DNA of 64,000 bases, taken from NCBI RefSeq assembly GCF_001714725.1, contig NZ_CP016447.1, forward strand, positions 3,157,501 through 3,221,500. The letters are read 5' to 3'. The DNA comes from Acidovorax sp. RAC01 (GTDB taxonomy: Bacteria; Pseudomonadota; Gammaproteobacteria; Burkholderiales; Burkholderiaceae_C). Below the pieces are notes generated by a model. That model saw only the letters and a program-made list of their open reading frames with translations. It was not told the origin of the DNA and made no database searches. This document shows, piece by piece, positions 11,700 to 20,621 of this stretch. Positions within the stretch are counted from its first letter, which is position 1. Each line of letters begins with the position of its first letter. The position numbers and the translations under genes are program-made.

Positions 11700-12788
11700 G
11701 TGAACGTACCTTCTATGCGCGATGCCCCGGGTGGGCACGCGGGGCGATTCCATTCCCTGGATCTGATGTCCACGCTGGTGGCCGTGCTGCGCGCGGACGG
11801 TGCCGTACAGTTCGCCAACGCCGCACTGGAAAACACCCTGGGCCTATCGCGCCGTACGCTGGAGGGCGCGGATTTCTCCGGATTTTTTACCGACCCGAGC
11901 CTGCTGCAGACCGCACTGGCGGGCGCGCGTGGAAAAGACTTCGCTGCCCTGCGTTACGAGGCCAATCTCAAGCGGCTGCACCAGGATGCGATTCCGGTCC
12001 ATGTGAGCGTGGCCGATGCCGAGCAGGTGGGCGAGGTACTGGTAGAGCTGTGGCCGCTGGAGCAGCAGGCCCGCCAGGACCGTGAAGAGCGGCTGCTTGA
12101 CCAGGCGCAGGCCAACAAGGAACTGATCCGCAACCTTGCGCATGAGATCAAGAACCCGCTGGGCGGCATCCGCGGCGCCGCGCAGCTGCTGGAGATGGAG
12201 CTGGAAAGCCGGGAGCTGACCGAATACACCCAGGTCATCATCCACGAGGCCGACCGCCTGCAGAGCCTGGTAGACCGGCTGCTGGCGCCGCACCGGCACC
12301 CGCACCTGGTGGGGGACGTGAACATCCATGAGGTATGCGAGCGCGTGCGCTCGCTCGTGCTGGTCGAGCATCCCAATGGTCTGCGCGTGGTGCGGGACTA
12401 CGACACGTCCATTCCCGAGTTCCGGGGCGACCGCGCCCAGCTTATCCAGGCACTGCTCAACATCGTCCAGAACGCTGCCCAGGCGCTGGCCGAGCGCATT
12501 GCTGCGGGTGATGCCGCCATCACCCTGCGCACCCGTGTGGCCCGACAAGTAACGTTTGGTCGCCAGCGCTATCGGCTGGCACTGGAATTGCATGTCATCG
12601 ACAACGGACCGGGCGTGCCCGATGCCATCAAGGAGCGTATTTTTTACCCTCTGGTATCGGGTCGGGACGGAGGATCGGGGCTGGGGCTCACGCTGGCACA
12701 GACATTCGTGCAGCGTCACCACGGGCTGATCGAGTGCGAGAGTGTTCCGGGTCGCACCGATTTCCGCATTCTCATTCCCTTGCCCTGA
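11700..12788 (+). CDS. glnL: Nitrogen regulation sensor kinase NtrB
   Basis: NtrB phosphorylates or dephosphorylates NtrC depending on PII and so reports nitrogen status; it is cytoplasmic. The 362-residue protein has a PAS domain (about 20-120), the phospho-acceptor His148 in NLAHEIKNPLGG, an N-box NIVQNAAQAL, and the ATP-lid motifs DNGPGVP and GSGLGLTLAQ. Start is a GTG at 11700; an ATG at 11715 is the alternative and neither has a strong ribosome site. ntrC follows after 41 nt, so the pair is one unit. Confidence 0.95.
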   Translation: MNVPSMRDAPGGHAGRFHSLDLMSTLVAVLRADGAVQFANAALENTLGLSRRTLEGADFSGFFTDPSLLQTALAGARGKDFAALRYEANLKRLHQDAIPVHVSVADAEQVGEVLVELWPLEQQARQDREERLLDQAQANKELIRNLAHEIKNPLGGIRGAAQLLEMELESRELTEYTQVIIHEADRLQSLVDRLLAPHRHPHLVGDVNIHEVCERVRSLVLVEHPNGLRVVRDYDTSIPEFRGDRAQLIQALLNIVQNAAQALAERIAAGDAAITLRTRVARQVTFGRQRYRLALELHVIDNGPGVPDAIKERIFYPLVSGRDGGSGLGLTLAQTFVQRHHGLIECESVPGRTDFRILIPLP

Positions 12789-12829
12789 GGTCCCTGGCCG
12801 CGCAATCACAGGGAAGGTAAGCAAAACAT

Positions 12830-14527
12830 ATGAAGCCGATCTGGTTAGTAGACGACGACCCTTCGATCCGCTTCGTCCTGGAAAAGGCGTTGGCCCGGGA
12901 GAACCTTCCCACGCGCAGCTTCACGCACCCGCGCGAGGTGCTCGATGCCCTGGCCGATGTAACCCCCGCCGACCCTGCTCGCCAGGGTCCCCAGGTGCTG
13001 GTGAGCGACATCCGCATGCCGGGCGGTTCGGGGCTGCAGCTGCTGGAAAAGGTGCGCGAGCTGCAGCCGGGGCTGCCCGTCATCATCATGACGGCGTATT
13101 CCGACCTCGACAGTGCGGTGTCGGCCTTTCAGCGCGGCGCTTTTGAGTACCTGCCCAAGCCGTTTGACCTGCCCAAGGCTGTCGAGCTGATCCGCCGCGC
13201 TGTGGAAGAAAGCCAGCGCGAAGAAGTCACTGAAGAGCGCCAGACCGAGGCCCCTGAAATGCTGGGCCAGGCGCCTGCCATGCAGGATGTCTTTCGTGCC
13301 ATCGGCCGCCTGAGCCAGAGCCAGGTCACGGTGCTCATCACCGGCGAGTCCGGCTCGGGCAAGGAACTGGTGGCGCGTGCGCTGCACAAGCACTCGCCCT
13401 GTGCGGATGGCCCGTTTGTGGCCATCAACACCGCCGCCATTCCCAAGGACCTGCTGGAGTCCGAACTCTTCGGGCATGAGCGCGGCGCGTTCACCGGTGC
13501 GCAGACGCAGCGCCGTGGCCGCTTCGAGCAGGCCGAAGGCGGCACGCTGTTTCTGGATGAAATCGGCGACATGCCGTTTGACCTGCAGACCCGGCTGCTG
13601 CGCGTGCTGTCGGACGGCCAGTTCTACCGCGTGGGCGGCCATGCAGCGGTGAAATCGCACGTCCGCGTGATTGCCGCGACGCACCAGGATCTGGAACGCC
13701 GCGTGAAAGAGGGCGGCTTCCGCGAGGACTTGTTCCACCGCCTCAACGTGATCCGCCTGCGCCTGCCCGCGCTGCGCGAGCGCCACGAAGACGTGCGCGT
13801 GCTGACGCGCCACTTCCTGCAGCAAAGCGCCCGGCAGCTGGGCGTGGAGCCCAAGCGCATTGCGGATTCGGCACTGGCGCGGCTGGAGCAGTTTGCGTTT
13901 CCAGGCAACGTGCGCCAGCTTGAGAACATCTGCCACTGGCTGACCGTGATGGCCCCTGCGCAGGTGATCTCGGTGCAGGACCTCCCGCCCGAGGTACTGG
14001 AGTCGCCGGTCTACCAGCCGGTGCTGCGCGCACCGCCCGAGCGCCGCCCCATCGAACCGGACGCGCTGCTGCCGACCGCCGCCCCATCGGTGGCGGTACC
14101 TGCAACTGCAGCTGCCAAGGCGGCGGCGCCCGTGCAGGCGGGTGAAATGGCGGGTGCCGCCCACCGTGAGCTTGCTCCCGAATACGCCAACAGCAGCGCA
14201 GCACTACATGCGCACGCTGGCGCGGCCACGCCTGAGGATTCCGCGGGGCTGGCGCCATCGGCCGACCTGGCCCATGCTGCAACGGCATTGCAGGGCAGCG
14301 GAAGCTGGGAGCAGTCGCTGGAGGTGGAGGCCCAGCGCCTGTTGTCCGGCGGGCAGCCTGAAGTGTGGGATGCCCTCACCCGCAAGTTCGAGTCGCGCCT
14401 GATCCGCACCGCCCTGGCCGCCACGCACGGGCGGCGCATGGAGGCAGCGCAGCGCCTGGGTATCGGGCGCAACACCATCACCCGCAAGATCCAGGAACTG
14501 GGGCTGGACGCACCCGAGGACGCCTGA
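12830..14527 (+). CDS. glnG: Nitrogen regulator NtrC (sigma-54 activator)
   Basis: NtrC binds enhancer sites and drives sigma-54 promoters such as that of glnA. The order is receiver domain with phospho-acceptor Asp60 (LVSDIRMPGGSG) and Lys110, AAA+ domain with Walker A GESGSGKE (172-179), the sigma-54 contact loop GAFTGA (219-224) and Walker B FLDEIGD, then a Fis-type helix-turn-helix ending in NTITRKIQELGL. At 565 residues it is about 95 longer than enteric NtrC. The extra length is an Ala/Pro/His-rich, probably disordered linker (about 395-500) between AAA+ and DNA-binding domains. GGGAAGG precedes the ATG. Confidence 0.95.
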   Translation: MKPIWLVDDDPSIRFVLEKALARENLPTRSFTHPREVLDALADVTPADPARQGPQVLVSDIRMPGGSGLQLLEKVRELQPGLPVIIMTAYSDLDSAVSAFQRGAFEYLPKPFDLPKAVELIRRAVEESQREEVTEERQTEAPEMLGQAPAMQDVFRAIGRLSQSQVTVLITGESGSGKELVARALHKHSPCADGPFVAINTAAIPKDLLESELFGHERGAFTGAQTQRRGRFEQAEGGTLFLDEIGDMPFDLQTRLLRVLSDGQFYRVGGHAAVKSHVRVIAATHQDLERRVKEGGFREDLFHRLNVIRLRLPALRERHEDVRVLTRHFLQQSARQLGVEPKRIADSALARLEQFAFPGNVRQLENICHWLTVMAPAQVISVQDLPPEVLESPVYQPVLRAPPERRPIEPDALLPTAAPSVAVPATAAAKAAAPVQAGEMAGAAHRELAPEYANSSAALHAHAGAATPEDSAGLAPSADLAHAATALQGSGSWEQSLEVEAQRLLSGGQPEVWDALTRKFESRLIRTALAATHGRRMEAAQRLGIGRNTITRKIQELGLDAPEDA

Positions 14528-14820
14528 GCGCGCACTGGAGAGGCGGGTAGGCGTCTCCGCGCAACCGTGCGGAAGTTGTGGCACGTGTCCGCCAACCACC
14601 AAGGGCGTGCACGGTGGTCGGGCTTCCACAGCCTCCGTCCTGCCGCGCATCACTGCAGCACCCCAGCCGGCGTCCGCACTGCAAGTCTTAGCATGACCGT
14701 GCGGCGTCGTACCAGCGGCATCCGTGCACCCGTCCTACACCCACGGCCTCCATGGGCCGACCTCCGGGTCCATTGGCAGCTTCAACAATGAATGCACTGT
14801 CAACCAACCGGAGAGCTTCT
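14528..14820. other. Intergenic region before the four-helix-bundle gene
   Basis: No gene is apparent in this 293-nt stretch. Just after ntrC there is a small inverted repeat (GGAGA...TCTCC, 14538-14558) without a T-run, so termination there is doubtful. I found no convincing promoter hexamers. Confidence 0.5.
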
Positions 14821-15792
14821 ATGTCGGATTTCAATGATGCCAACCGAGACCCACTGACCAATGAACCTGGTGCCCACCCTGTGGGCACGGGCATCGGGGC
14901 GGTCATGGGCGGCGCCGCTGCAGGTGCTGCCGCTGGCGCATTTGGCGGACCTGTGGGCGCAGCCGTGGGTGGCGTGGCCGGTGCCGTGGCCGGCGGCCTG
15001 GCGGGCAAGGCTGCGGCCGAAGCCGTCAACCCTACCGCGCAAGATGCCTACTGGCGCGAAAGCTACCAGCGCGAGCCCTATTACGTGGCAGGCCGCACGT
15101 ACGACCAGTATCGCCCCGCGTACGAGCTGGGCTGGTCTTCCCTGGGCCGCTACGAAGGTGACTTCGACAGCGTGGAGCCCCGCCTGGCCGATGACTGGCG
15201 CGCACGCCACGCCGGCACAGGCATGGGCTGGGATGAGGCGCGCCCCGCCACCCGCGCAGCCTGGCAGCGCGCCTCGTTCAGCAACAAGGCAGAGGGCTCC
15301 AATGCTGCGGCTGAAGGCCTGGCCAGCACCGAGATGATGGGCAACGACGACGCTGCCGATGTGCTCAACGATGTGCTCGAATCGGCCCGCGATGGTGAAT
15401 ATGGCTTCAACGCCTGCGCCGAGCATTGCGACTCGCAGGAGCTAAAAAACCTGTTCCTGCGCCACGCCCGCGAATGTGCGGCAGCTGGCGGCGAGCTGGA
15501 GCAGGAGATTCGCCGCCTGGGTGGCGAGCCTGCGTCTGGCGGCAGCATGGCGGGGGCCCTGCACCGCGGCTGGGTGTCGGTGAAATCGGCCCTGTCGACG
15601 CGCGATGACAAGGCCGTGCTGGAAGAGTGCGAGCGCGGTGAAGACGCCGCTGTGGCGCGCTACCGCAAGGCCCTGAAGTCGGGCGGCTTGCCCACGCACG
15701 TGCGTGCCCTGCTGGAGCGCCAGCTGCAAGGCGCGCAGCGCAACCACGACGAAGTGAAGTCGCTGCGCGACAGCTACGCCCACCGTACCTGA
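14821..15792 (+). CDS. Glycine-zipper plus PA2169/DUF2383 four-helix-bundle protein
   Basis: I chose the ATG at 14821 (after GGAGAG), giving 323 residues. Residues about 20-65 form a Gly/Ala-rich stretch typical of glycine-zipper membrane segments. The middle part is rich in Tyr, Arg and Trp (YELGW, WRARH, GMGWDEAR). Residues about 180-320 are a helical bundle of the DUF2383/PA2169 type, with NACAEHCDSQELK and conserved acidic residues. Relatives are often linked to general stress, but function is not established. It stands alone between ntrC and a bidirectional terminator. Confidence 0.75.
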   Translation: MSDFNDANRDPLTNEPGAHPVGTGIGAVMGGAAAGAAAGAFGGPVGAAVGGVAGAVAGGLAGKAAAEAVNPTAQDAYWRESYQREPYYVAGRTYDQYRPAYELGWSSLGRYEGDFDSVEPRLADDWRARHAGTGMGWDEARPATRAAWQRASFSNKAEGSNAAAEGLASTEMMGNDDAADVLNDVLESARDGEYGFNACAEHCDSQELKNLFLRHARECAAAGGELEQEIRRLGGEPASGGSMAGALHRGWVSVKSALSTRDDKAVLEECERGEDAAVARYRKALKSGGLPTHVRALLERQLQGAQRNHDEVKSLRDSYAHRT

Positions 15793-15852
15793 CCCGCAGT
15801 GCAGCCACGCGCGAGCCGTGGTTGAGGGCTGCGCAAGCGGCCCCGACTAACG

Positions 15853-15890
15853 AAAAAACCGCAGACAGCGAAACGCTTCTGCGGTTTTCT
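15853..15890. terminator. Bidirectional intrinsic terminator
   Basis: The 11-bp stem AAAACCGCAGA with TCTGCGGTTTT has runs of A before and T after it. It can stop both the four-helix-bundle gene (+) and xth (-), which converge here. Confidence 0.88.
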
Positions 15891-15941
15891 TGATGCACAC
15901 GAAATGAATCTTGCGTGGCGCCAGCCGCCTGGACCCAGCGT

Positions 15942-16730
15942 TCAGGCCCATGCACCCGATAGCGACACCACCACCGGAGCGTGGTCACTCGGCTGCGGGT
16001 TCTTGCGCGGCGCGCGGTCCACGCTGCAAGCGGCCACACTGCCGCGCACGGCATCGCTCACCAGAATGTGGTCGATGCGAAGCCCCCGGTTTTTCTGAAA
16101 ACCCAGCATCCGGTAGTCCCACCACGAATACGTTTTTTCAGGCTGCTCGAACATGCGGAAAGCATCGGTGAGCCCGAGCTGCAGCAGTGCGCGGAAATGG
16201 GCGCGCTCTTCGGTGGTGTGGTGGATGGTTTCGCGCAGGCCGTCCGGGTCGTACGAGTCGCGGTCTTCCGGGGCCACGTTGAAGTCTCCCACCAGCACCA
16301 GCTGCGGGTGGGCCTGCATTTCTGCCCGCACCATGTCCTCCAGCGCCTGCAGCCAGCGCATCTTGTAGGCAAACTTTTCCGAGCCCGGCTCCTGCCCGTT
16401 CACAAAGTATCCGTTGATCAGGCGCAGCGGGCCTGCGGGTGTGTCCAGCGTGGCGGTGATCACGCGGGCCTGCTCGTCGTCAAAGCCCGGGATGTTGCGC
16501 GACACATCGCGCAGCGGGCTGCGGCTCAGGATGGCGACGCCGTTGTAGGTCTTCTGGCCAAAGACTGCCGCCTCGTAGCCGGCTTCCCTCAAGGCATCGT
16601 GGGGAAACTTGTCGTCGGTCAGTTTGAGTTCCTGCAGGCACAGCGCATCGACCGGGTTGGCGGCCAGCCAGGCCAGCACCTGGGGCAGGCGCACAGAGAG
16701 TGAATTGACGTTCCAGGTCGCAATTTTCAT
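15942..16730 (-). CDS. xth: Exodeoxyribonuclease III
   Basis: The 262-residue exonuclease III/AP endonuclease acts in base excision repair, cutting at abasic sites and trimming 3' ends. Metal and catalytic motifs are seen: KIATWNVNS at the start, LQELKL with the metal Glu near 34, the GDFNVAPEDRD Asp/Asn pair, and the terminal SDHAPV His. Length and order fit the ExoIII family. The ATG directly follows a copy of the AT-rich repeat, whose AGAGG lies 9 nt upstream and probably acts as the ribosome site. Confidence 0.95.
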   Translation of the reverse strand: MKIATWNVNSLSVRLPQVLAWLAANPVDALCLQELKLTDDKFPHDALREAGYEAAVFGQKTYNGVAILSRSPLRDVSRNIPGFDDEQARVITATLDTPAGPLRLINGYFVNGQEPGSEKFAYKMRWLQALEDMVRAEMQAHPQLVLVGDFNVAPEDRDSYDPDGLRETIHHTTEERAHFRALLQLGLTDAFRMFEQPEKTYSWWDYRMLGFQKNRGLRIDHILVSDAVRGSVAACSVDRAPRKNPQPSDHAPVVVSLSGAWA

Positions 16731-16732
16731 GA

Positions 16733-16785
16733 TTTTTGGCCTCTAGCGCCCGCATTCATTAACTGGGCTGCTATCAATAAATGAG
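16733..16785 (-). repeat. AT-rich dispersed element, copy 2 (xth leader)
   Basis: Read on the minus strand it runs TTATTGATAGC, a variable middle with GGGCGCTAGAGGCC, then AAAAATC, and ends 2 nt before the xth ATG. It shares the ATAGC block and the AGAGGCC-A/T tail with seven other copies in the window. Confidence 0.75.
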
Positions 16786-16803
16786 TCATTGGCGATGCGC
16801 CGG

Positions 16804-17292
16804 TCACCGGCTTCGCACATAGGTCACGAAGCTGAAGGGCAGCCCGTTGCTGCCCACATGCCGGCTACGCGCGGATTCGGCCCACTCGGGGCCGAGCGTG
16901 GGGGCGTACGCGTCGCCGTCAAAGTCCTGGTCGATCTCGGTCACTTCCAGCCGGTCTGCCAGCGGCAGGGCTTCGGCGTAGATCTGGGCGCCGCCAATCA
17001 CCCACACCGTCTGCCCCGCCGGCGCCTGCTGCAGCGCGCCTTGCAGGCTGGCAGCGCACACGGCGCCGTCTGCCTGCCAGTTGTCCTGTCGCGTCACGAC
17101 GATGTTGGTACGCCCGGGCAACGGGCGAAAGCGGGGTGGCAGCGAATCCCAGGTCTTGCGGCCCATGATCACGGGGCAGCCCTGGGTGAGCTGCTTGAAA
17201 TGCGCCATGTCTTCCGACAGGTGCCAGGGCAGGGCGTTGTTTTTGCCGATGACGCCGTTGGCAGCGCGGGCGTAGATAAGGTGCAGGGGCAT
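16804..17292 (-). CDS. folA: Dihydrofolate reductase
   Basis: The enzyme reduces dihydrofolate to tetrahydrofolate with NADPH, recycling the product of thymidylate synthase. The 162-residue protein shows the classic blocks LIYARAANGVIGKNNALPWHL (split: Met20-loop GVIGKNNALPW), PVIMGRKTWDS and VWVIGGAQIY. Its length is normal. thyA lies about 0.7 kb upstream on the same strand with one unrelated gene between them, so folA may be read from the thyA side. Confidence 0.96.
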   Translation of the reverse strand: MPLHLIYARAANGVIGKNNALPWHLSEDMAHFKQLTQGCPVIMGRKTWDSLPPRFRPLPGRTNIVVTRQDNWQADGAVCAASLQGALQQAPAGQTVWVIGGAQIYAEALPLADRLEVTEIDQDFDGDAYAPTLGPEWAESARSRHVGSNGLPFSFVTYVRSR

Positions 17293-17338
17293 GGCGGTTG
17301 CGGGTGTGGCCCGAAGATGTGCAGGTACGTGCAGAGGC

Positions 17339-17941
17339 TCAGATGTGCAGCGCCGCGAGGGCGCCCACGCCCAGGCCTACAGCGGCCACGCCGTACATGC
17401 CGTATTCAAGCCATTTCTTGCGTGTCAGCAGTGCAATGGCGGCCAGTGCGATGGCCACCTGCAGTGCCGTGGTGGCCTGCGCCCAGCGGTGGTGCTGGTG
17501 CATCTGCGCTTCGCTCTTGTGGTCAAAGGCCAGGGCGTCGGCTTCAAGCTTTTCGGCCACGACCTTGATCTCGTTCTTTTCTTTTTCGTAGCGGTCGATC
17601 TTGACCTGGTACTTGGCCTTCTCGGGCTCTGATGCGCTCAGGTCGCGCGCAAGTTCAGCCAGGCTTTGCTTGGTGCTTTTGGACTGGAAGTAATTCCACT
17701 GGTTGGAGGCTTCCGTCTTCTTGATGGCCGCATCGTTCTTCATCAGCCCGGCGTTGGCCTGCGTGGCGCCGCCCATGTAGGCAAAGATGGCGCCCACCGT
17801 GGCCACGATGGCCGTGAACATGGCGATCTTGTTGGTGGATGAGCCACCTTCTGCGCCGTGGTGCGCTGCATCGCCGCCGTGGGTGGCGTGCTCCACCGCG
17901 TGGTCATGGGGGCCGTGTACGTGAAATCCGCCGGAAGACAT
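17339..17941 (-). CDS. DUF4337 family membrane protein
   Basis: The 200-residue protein has a His-rich N-terminus (about 1-35, HGPHDHAVEHATHGG), one hydrophobic helix near 38-58, a long charged coiled-coil-like middle (65-150) and two close hydrophobic helices at the C-terminus. This layout fits DUF4337. The His-rich start might bind metal, but there is no direct evidence. It sits between folA and thyA on the same strand. Confidence 0.75.
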   Translation of the reverse strand: MSSGGFHVHGPHDHAVEHATHGGDAAHHGAEGGSSTNKIAMFTAIVATVGAIFAYMGGATQANAGLMKNDAAIKKTEASNQWNYFQSKSTKQSLAELARDLSASEPEKAKYQVKIDRYEKEKNEIKVVAEKLEADALAFDHKSEAQMHQHHRWAQATTALQVAIALAAIALLTRKKWLEYGMYGVAAVGLGVGALAALHI

Positions 17942-18016
17942 GGATGGGAAAGCTCGTGGTGAAAGGGGTGGGTTGGCGTGTGGGGCCAGTGGCCGGGCGC
18001 CGGTTTGCGGGTCGGC

Positions 18017-18868
18017 TCAGACCGCCACGGGCGCCTTGATGGCAGGGTGGCACTGGTACTCCAGCACTTCAAAGTCTTCGTACTGGTAGTCAAAGATGCT
18101 GTCGGGCTTGCGTTTGATGTTCAAGACCGGGTAGGGGTAGGGCGTGCGCGCCAGTTGCGTCTGCACCTGCTCGTGGTGGTTGCTGTAGATGTGGCAGTCG
18201 CCGCCCGTCCAGATGAAGTCGCCCACGTCCAGGTCGCACTGCTGGGCCACCATGTGGGTCAGCAGCGCATAGCTGGCGATGTTGAACGGCACGCCCAGAA
18301 AAATGTCTGCGCTGCGCTGGTAAAGCTGGCAGCTCAGCGTGCCGCGCCCGCCGGGTTCTTGCGCCGGGGCCACGTAGAACTGGAAGAACGCGTGGCAGGG
18401 CATCAGCGCCATCTTGGAGAGCTCGGCCACGTTCCACGCGCTCACGATGATGCGGCGCGAGTCGGGGTTGGTCTTGAGCGTTTGGATGACGTCGCTGATC
18501 TGGTCGATGTGGCCGCCGTCCGGCGTGGGCCAGCTGCGCCACTGCACGCCGTACACCGGGCCCAGGTCGCCGTCCTCGCGCGCCCACTCGTCCCAGATGG
18601 TCACGCCGCGCTCTTTCAGCCAGTAGTTGTTGCTGGAGCCCGTGAGGAACCACAGCAGCTCCTGGATGATGGACTTGAGGTGCACCTTCTTGGTTGTGAC
18701 CAGCGGAAAACCTTCTTTCAGGTCAAACCGCATCTGGTGGCCGAACACGCTCTTGGTGCCGGTGCCCGTGCGGTCGGATTTGTGAACGCCGTGCGTGAAC
18801 ACGTGGCGCATGAAGTCTTCGTACTGGGACCGCACGGGGCGGGCGGTGGCTGCAAGGGCGTGGTTCAT
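18017..18868 (-). CDS. thyA: Thymidylate synthase
   Basis: The enzyme methylates dUMP to dTMP using methylene-tetrahydrofolate. From the ATG at 18868 it has 283 residues, with the nucleophile Cys158 in [14 protein letters not shown], and the folate and dUMP blocks DRTGTGT and [13 protein letters not shown] at 18892 would add eight residues; neither start has a clear ribosome site. It is about 20 residues longer than the E. coli enzyme, partly from a short insert after PAQEPGG. It is divergent from the polyol operon. Confidence 0.95.
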   Translation of the reverse strand: MNHALAATARPVRSQYEDFMRHVFTHGVHKSDRTGTGTKSVFGHQMRFDLKEGFPLVTTKKVHLKSIIQELLWFLTGSSNNYWLKERGVTIWDEWAREDGDLGPVYGVQWRSWPTPDGGHIDQISDVIQTLKTNPDSRRIIVSAWNVAELSKMALMPCHAFFQFYVAPAQEPGGRGTLSCQLYQRSADIFLGVPFNIASYALLTHMVAQQCDLDVGDFIWTGGDCHIYSNHHEQVQTQLARTPYPYPVLNIKRKPDSIFDYQYEDFEVLEYQCHPAIKAPVAV

Positions 18869-19289
18869 GGGGAAGGGAGGTGAGCTCACCACAGACAGAT
18901 CGGAGCGGCATGCACGCCGCGCGGCAGCGCCGCAAAGCCTGGTGCAGGCCCGTGCGCCCCTGGATTTTATGCGTCCAGGGCGAGATCACCGGCCATTGAG
19001 TGCCAAATTGGCCTCTGTGGCATGAATATATTGGCTTTATAGCTACAAAAAGCATAGCATTTTTCGGGCCTGACCGATGCATGCCAACGGCCTGCTGGAT
19101 GTGCATACCGAGTTGATCTGGCTAGGTGTTAATCCTGAGATAGTGGTGCAAATTAGTATCTTTGAGGGAGCCTTGAGTACCAATCTGGCATGGCAGCATC
19201 GGTATCGTTCAGACCTTCAATGCCGTGCATGCAGGCACCGGCGTTGATTGGCAGATTCCCAGCAGACCCATTCCAAAGGAGACATTCCG
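18869..19289. promoter_or_regulatory. Divergent control region between thyA and the polyol operon
   Basis: This 421-nt gap holds no gene. A copy of the AT-rich repeat lies at 19003-19070. Nearer to mtlE, two similar AT-rich blocks starting GTGCAAATTAG (19146) and GTACCAATCTG (19177) are 31 bp apart, which could be half-sites for the AraC-type regulator encoded downstream; this is weak. TTGAG is repeated directly at 19162 and 19173. A good ribosome site AAAGGAG precedes the mtlE ATG. I could not pick a convincing -35/-10 pair. Confidence 0.4.
19003..19070 (-). repeat. AT-rich dispersed element, copy 3 (thyA-mtlE gap)
   Basis: On the minus strand it runs AAAAATGCTATGC, TTTTTGTAGCTAT, a variable middle, then CAGAGGCCAATTTGG. 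Both the terminal GCTAT/ATAGC-type palindrome and the GAGGCCAATTTG tail are kept. Confidence 0.7.
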
Positions 19290-20621
19290 ATGCCACATTC
19301 CTCCCGCGTTGCCGCGCCCGGACGCCTTGCCCAAGCCGCTGTGCTGGCCCTGTCGCTGTGCGGTGCCGCCCATGCGCAGACCGAACTCGTGATTGCCACC
19401 GTGAACAACGGCCACATGATCGAGATGCAAAAGCTCAGCAAAAACTTTGAGCAGGCGAACCCCGACATCAAGCTCAAGTGGGTCACGCTCGAAGAAGGTG
19501 TGCTGCGCCAGCGCGTGACCACCGACATCGCCACCAAGGGCGGCCAGTTCGACGTGATGACGATTGGCATGTACGAGGCGCCCATCTGGGGCAAGAAGGG
19601 CTGGCTGCAGGAGCTCAAAACCGACGCTGCCTACGACGTGGATGACCTGCTGCCCGCCGTGCGCAATGGCCTGACGGTGGACGGCAAGCTGTTTGCCGCG
19701 CCGTTCTACGGCGAAAGCTCCATGCTGATGTACCGCAAGGACCTGGCCGACAAGGCGGGCGTGCAGGTGCCCGAGCGCCCCACCTGGCCGCAGATCAAGG
19801 ACCTGGCCGCCAAGATGCACGACCCCAAGAACGGGGTGTACGGCATCTGCCTGCGCGGCAAGCCGGGCTGGGGCGACAACATGGCCTTCCTGTCCACGCT
19901 GGTCAACACCTTCGGCGGCCAGTGGTTCGACATGCAGTGGAAGCCGCAGCTCGAATCCAAGCCCTGGAAGGACGCGATCACCTTCTACGTGGACCTGCTC
20001 AAGAACTACGGCCCGCCCGGCTCTGCCGCCAACAGCTTCAACGAGATCCTGGCGCTGACCAACTCCGGCAAGTGCGGCATGTGGGTGGATGCGACCATTG
20101 CGGCATCGTTCGTGGCCGACCCCAAGCAGTCCAAGGTGGCCGACCAGATGGCCTTTGCCCAGGCGCCCACCATGAACACGCCCAAGGGCGCCAACTGGCT
20201 GTGGTCCTGGAACCTGGCCATCCCTGCGGGTTCGAAGAAAGTGGACGCCGCGCAGAAGTTCATCACCTGGTCCACCAGCAAGGACTACGTGCAGCTCGTG
20301 GCCAAGACCAACGGCTGGGCCAACGTGCCCACCGGCACGCGCAAGAGCACGTACGCCTCGCCTGAATTCCAGAAGGCCGCCCGCTTTGCCGCCGCCGAGA
20401 AGGTCGCCATCGACTCGGCCAACCCGACCGACTCGACCCTGCCCAAGAGCCCGTATGTGGGTGTGCAGTTCGCGGCGATTCCGGAGTTCCAGGCCATCGG
20501 TATCGCCGTCGGCCAGCAGATGAGCGCGGCGCTGGCCGGCAAGACCACGGTGGATGCGGCGCTGAAGGCCTCTCAGGTGTCGGCTGACCGTGAGATGAAG
20601 AAGGCTGGCTACTACAAATAG
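19290..20621 (+). CDS. mtlE: Polyol ABC transporter substrate-binding protein
   Basis: The 443-residue periplasmic binding protein of the carbohydrate (CUT1) class captures sugar alcohols. A signal peptide covers about 1-30 (AGRLAQ, hydrophobic, GAAHAQ). The mature protein has the family-1 solute-binding fold signs: ELVIATVNNGHM, YEAPIWGKKGWLQEL, and W-rich sugar-stacking segments (GWGDNMAFLSTLVNTFGG). Its close association with mannitol dehydrogenase, xylulokinase and fructokinase points to mannitol/sorbitol/arabinitol, as in the MtlE/SmoE family. The ATG at 19290 follows AAAGGAGAC. A large palindrome follows its stop codon. Confidence 0.9.
   Translation: MPHSSRVAAPGRLAQAAVLALSLCGAAHAQTELVIATVNNGHMIEMQKLSKNFEQANPDIKLKWVTLEEGVLRQRVTTDIATKGGQFDVMTIGMYEAPIWGKKGWLQELKTDAAYDVDDLLPAVRNGLTVDGKLFAAPFYGESSMLMYRKDLADKAGVQVPERPTWPQIKDLAAKMHDPKNGVYGICLRGKPGWGDNMAFLSTLVNTFGGQWFDMQWKPQLESKPWKDAITFYVDLLKNYGPPGSAANSFNEILALTNSGKCGMWVDATIAASFVADPKQSKVADQMAFAQAPTMNTPKGANWLWSWNLAIPAGSKKVDAAQKFITWSTSKDYVQLVAKTNGWANVPTGTRKSTYASPEFQKAARFAAAEKVAIDSANPTDSTLPKSPYVGVQFAAIPEFQAIGIAVGQQMSAALAGKTTVDAALKASQVSADREMKKAGYYK

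Noticed and set aside
14538..14560. Terminator after ntrC
   Set aside because: There is an inverted repeat GGAGA...TCTCC but no T-run after it.
19250..19270. Sigma-54-like promoter (TTGGCAG...AGCA) before mtlE
   Set aside because: The GG-GC spacing is right, but the -12 part is CAGCA rather than TTGCA, and it lies too close to the ribosome site for a normal leader.
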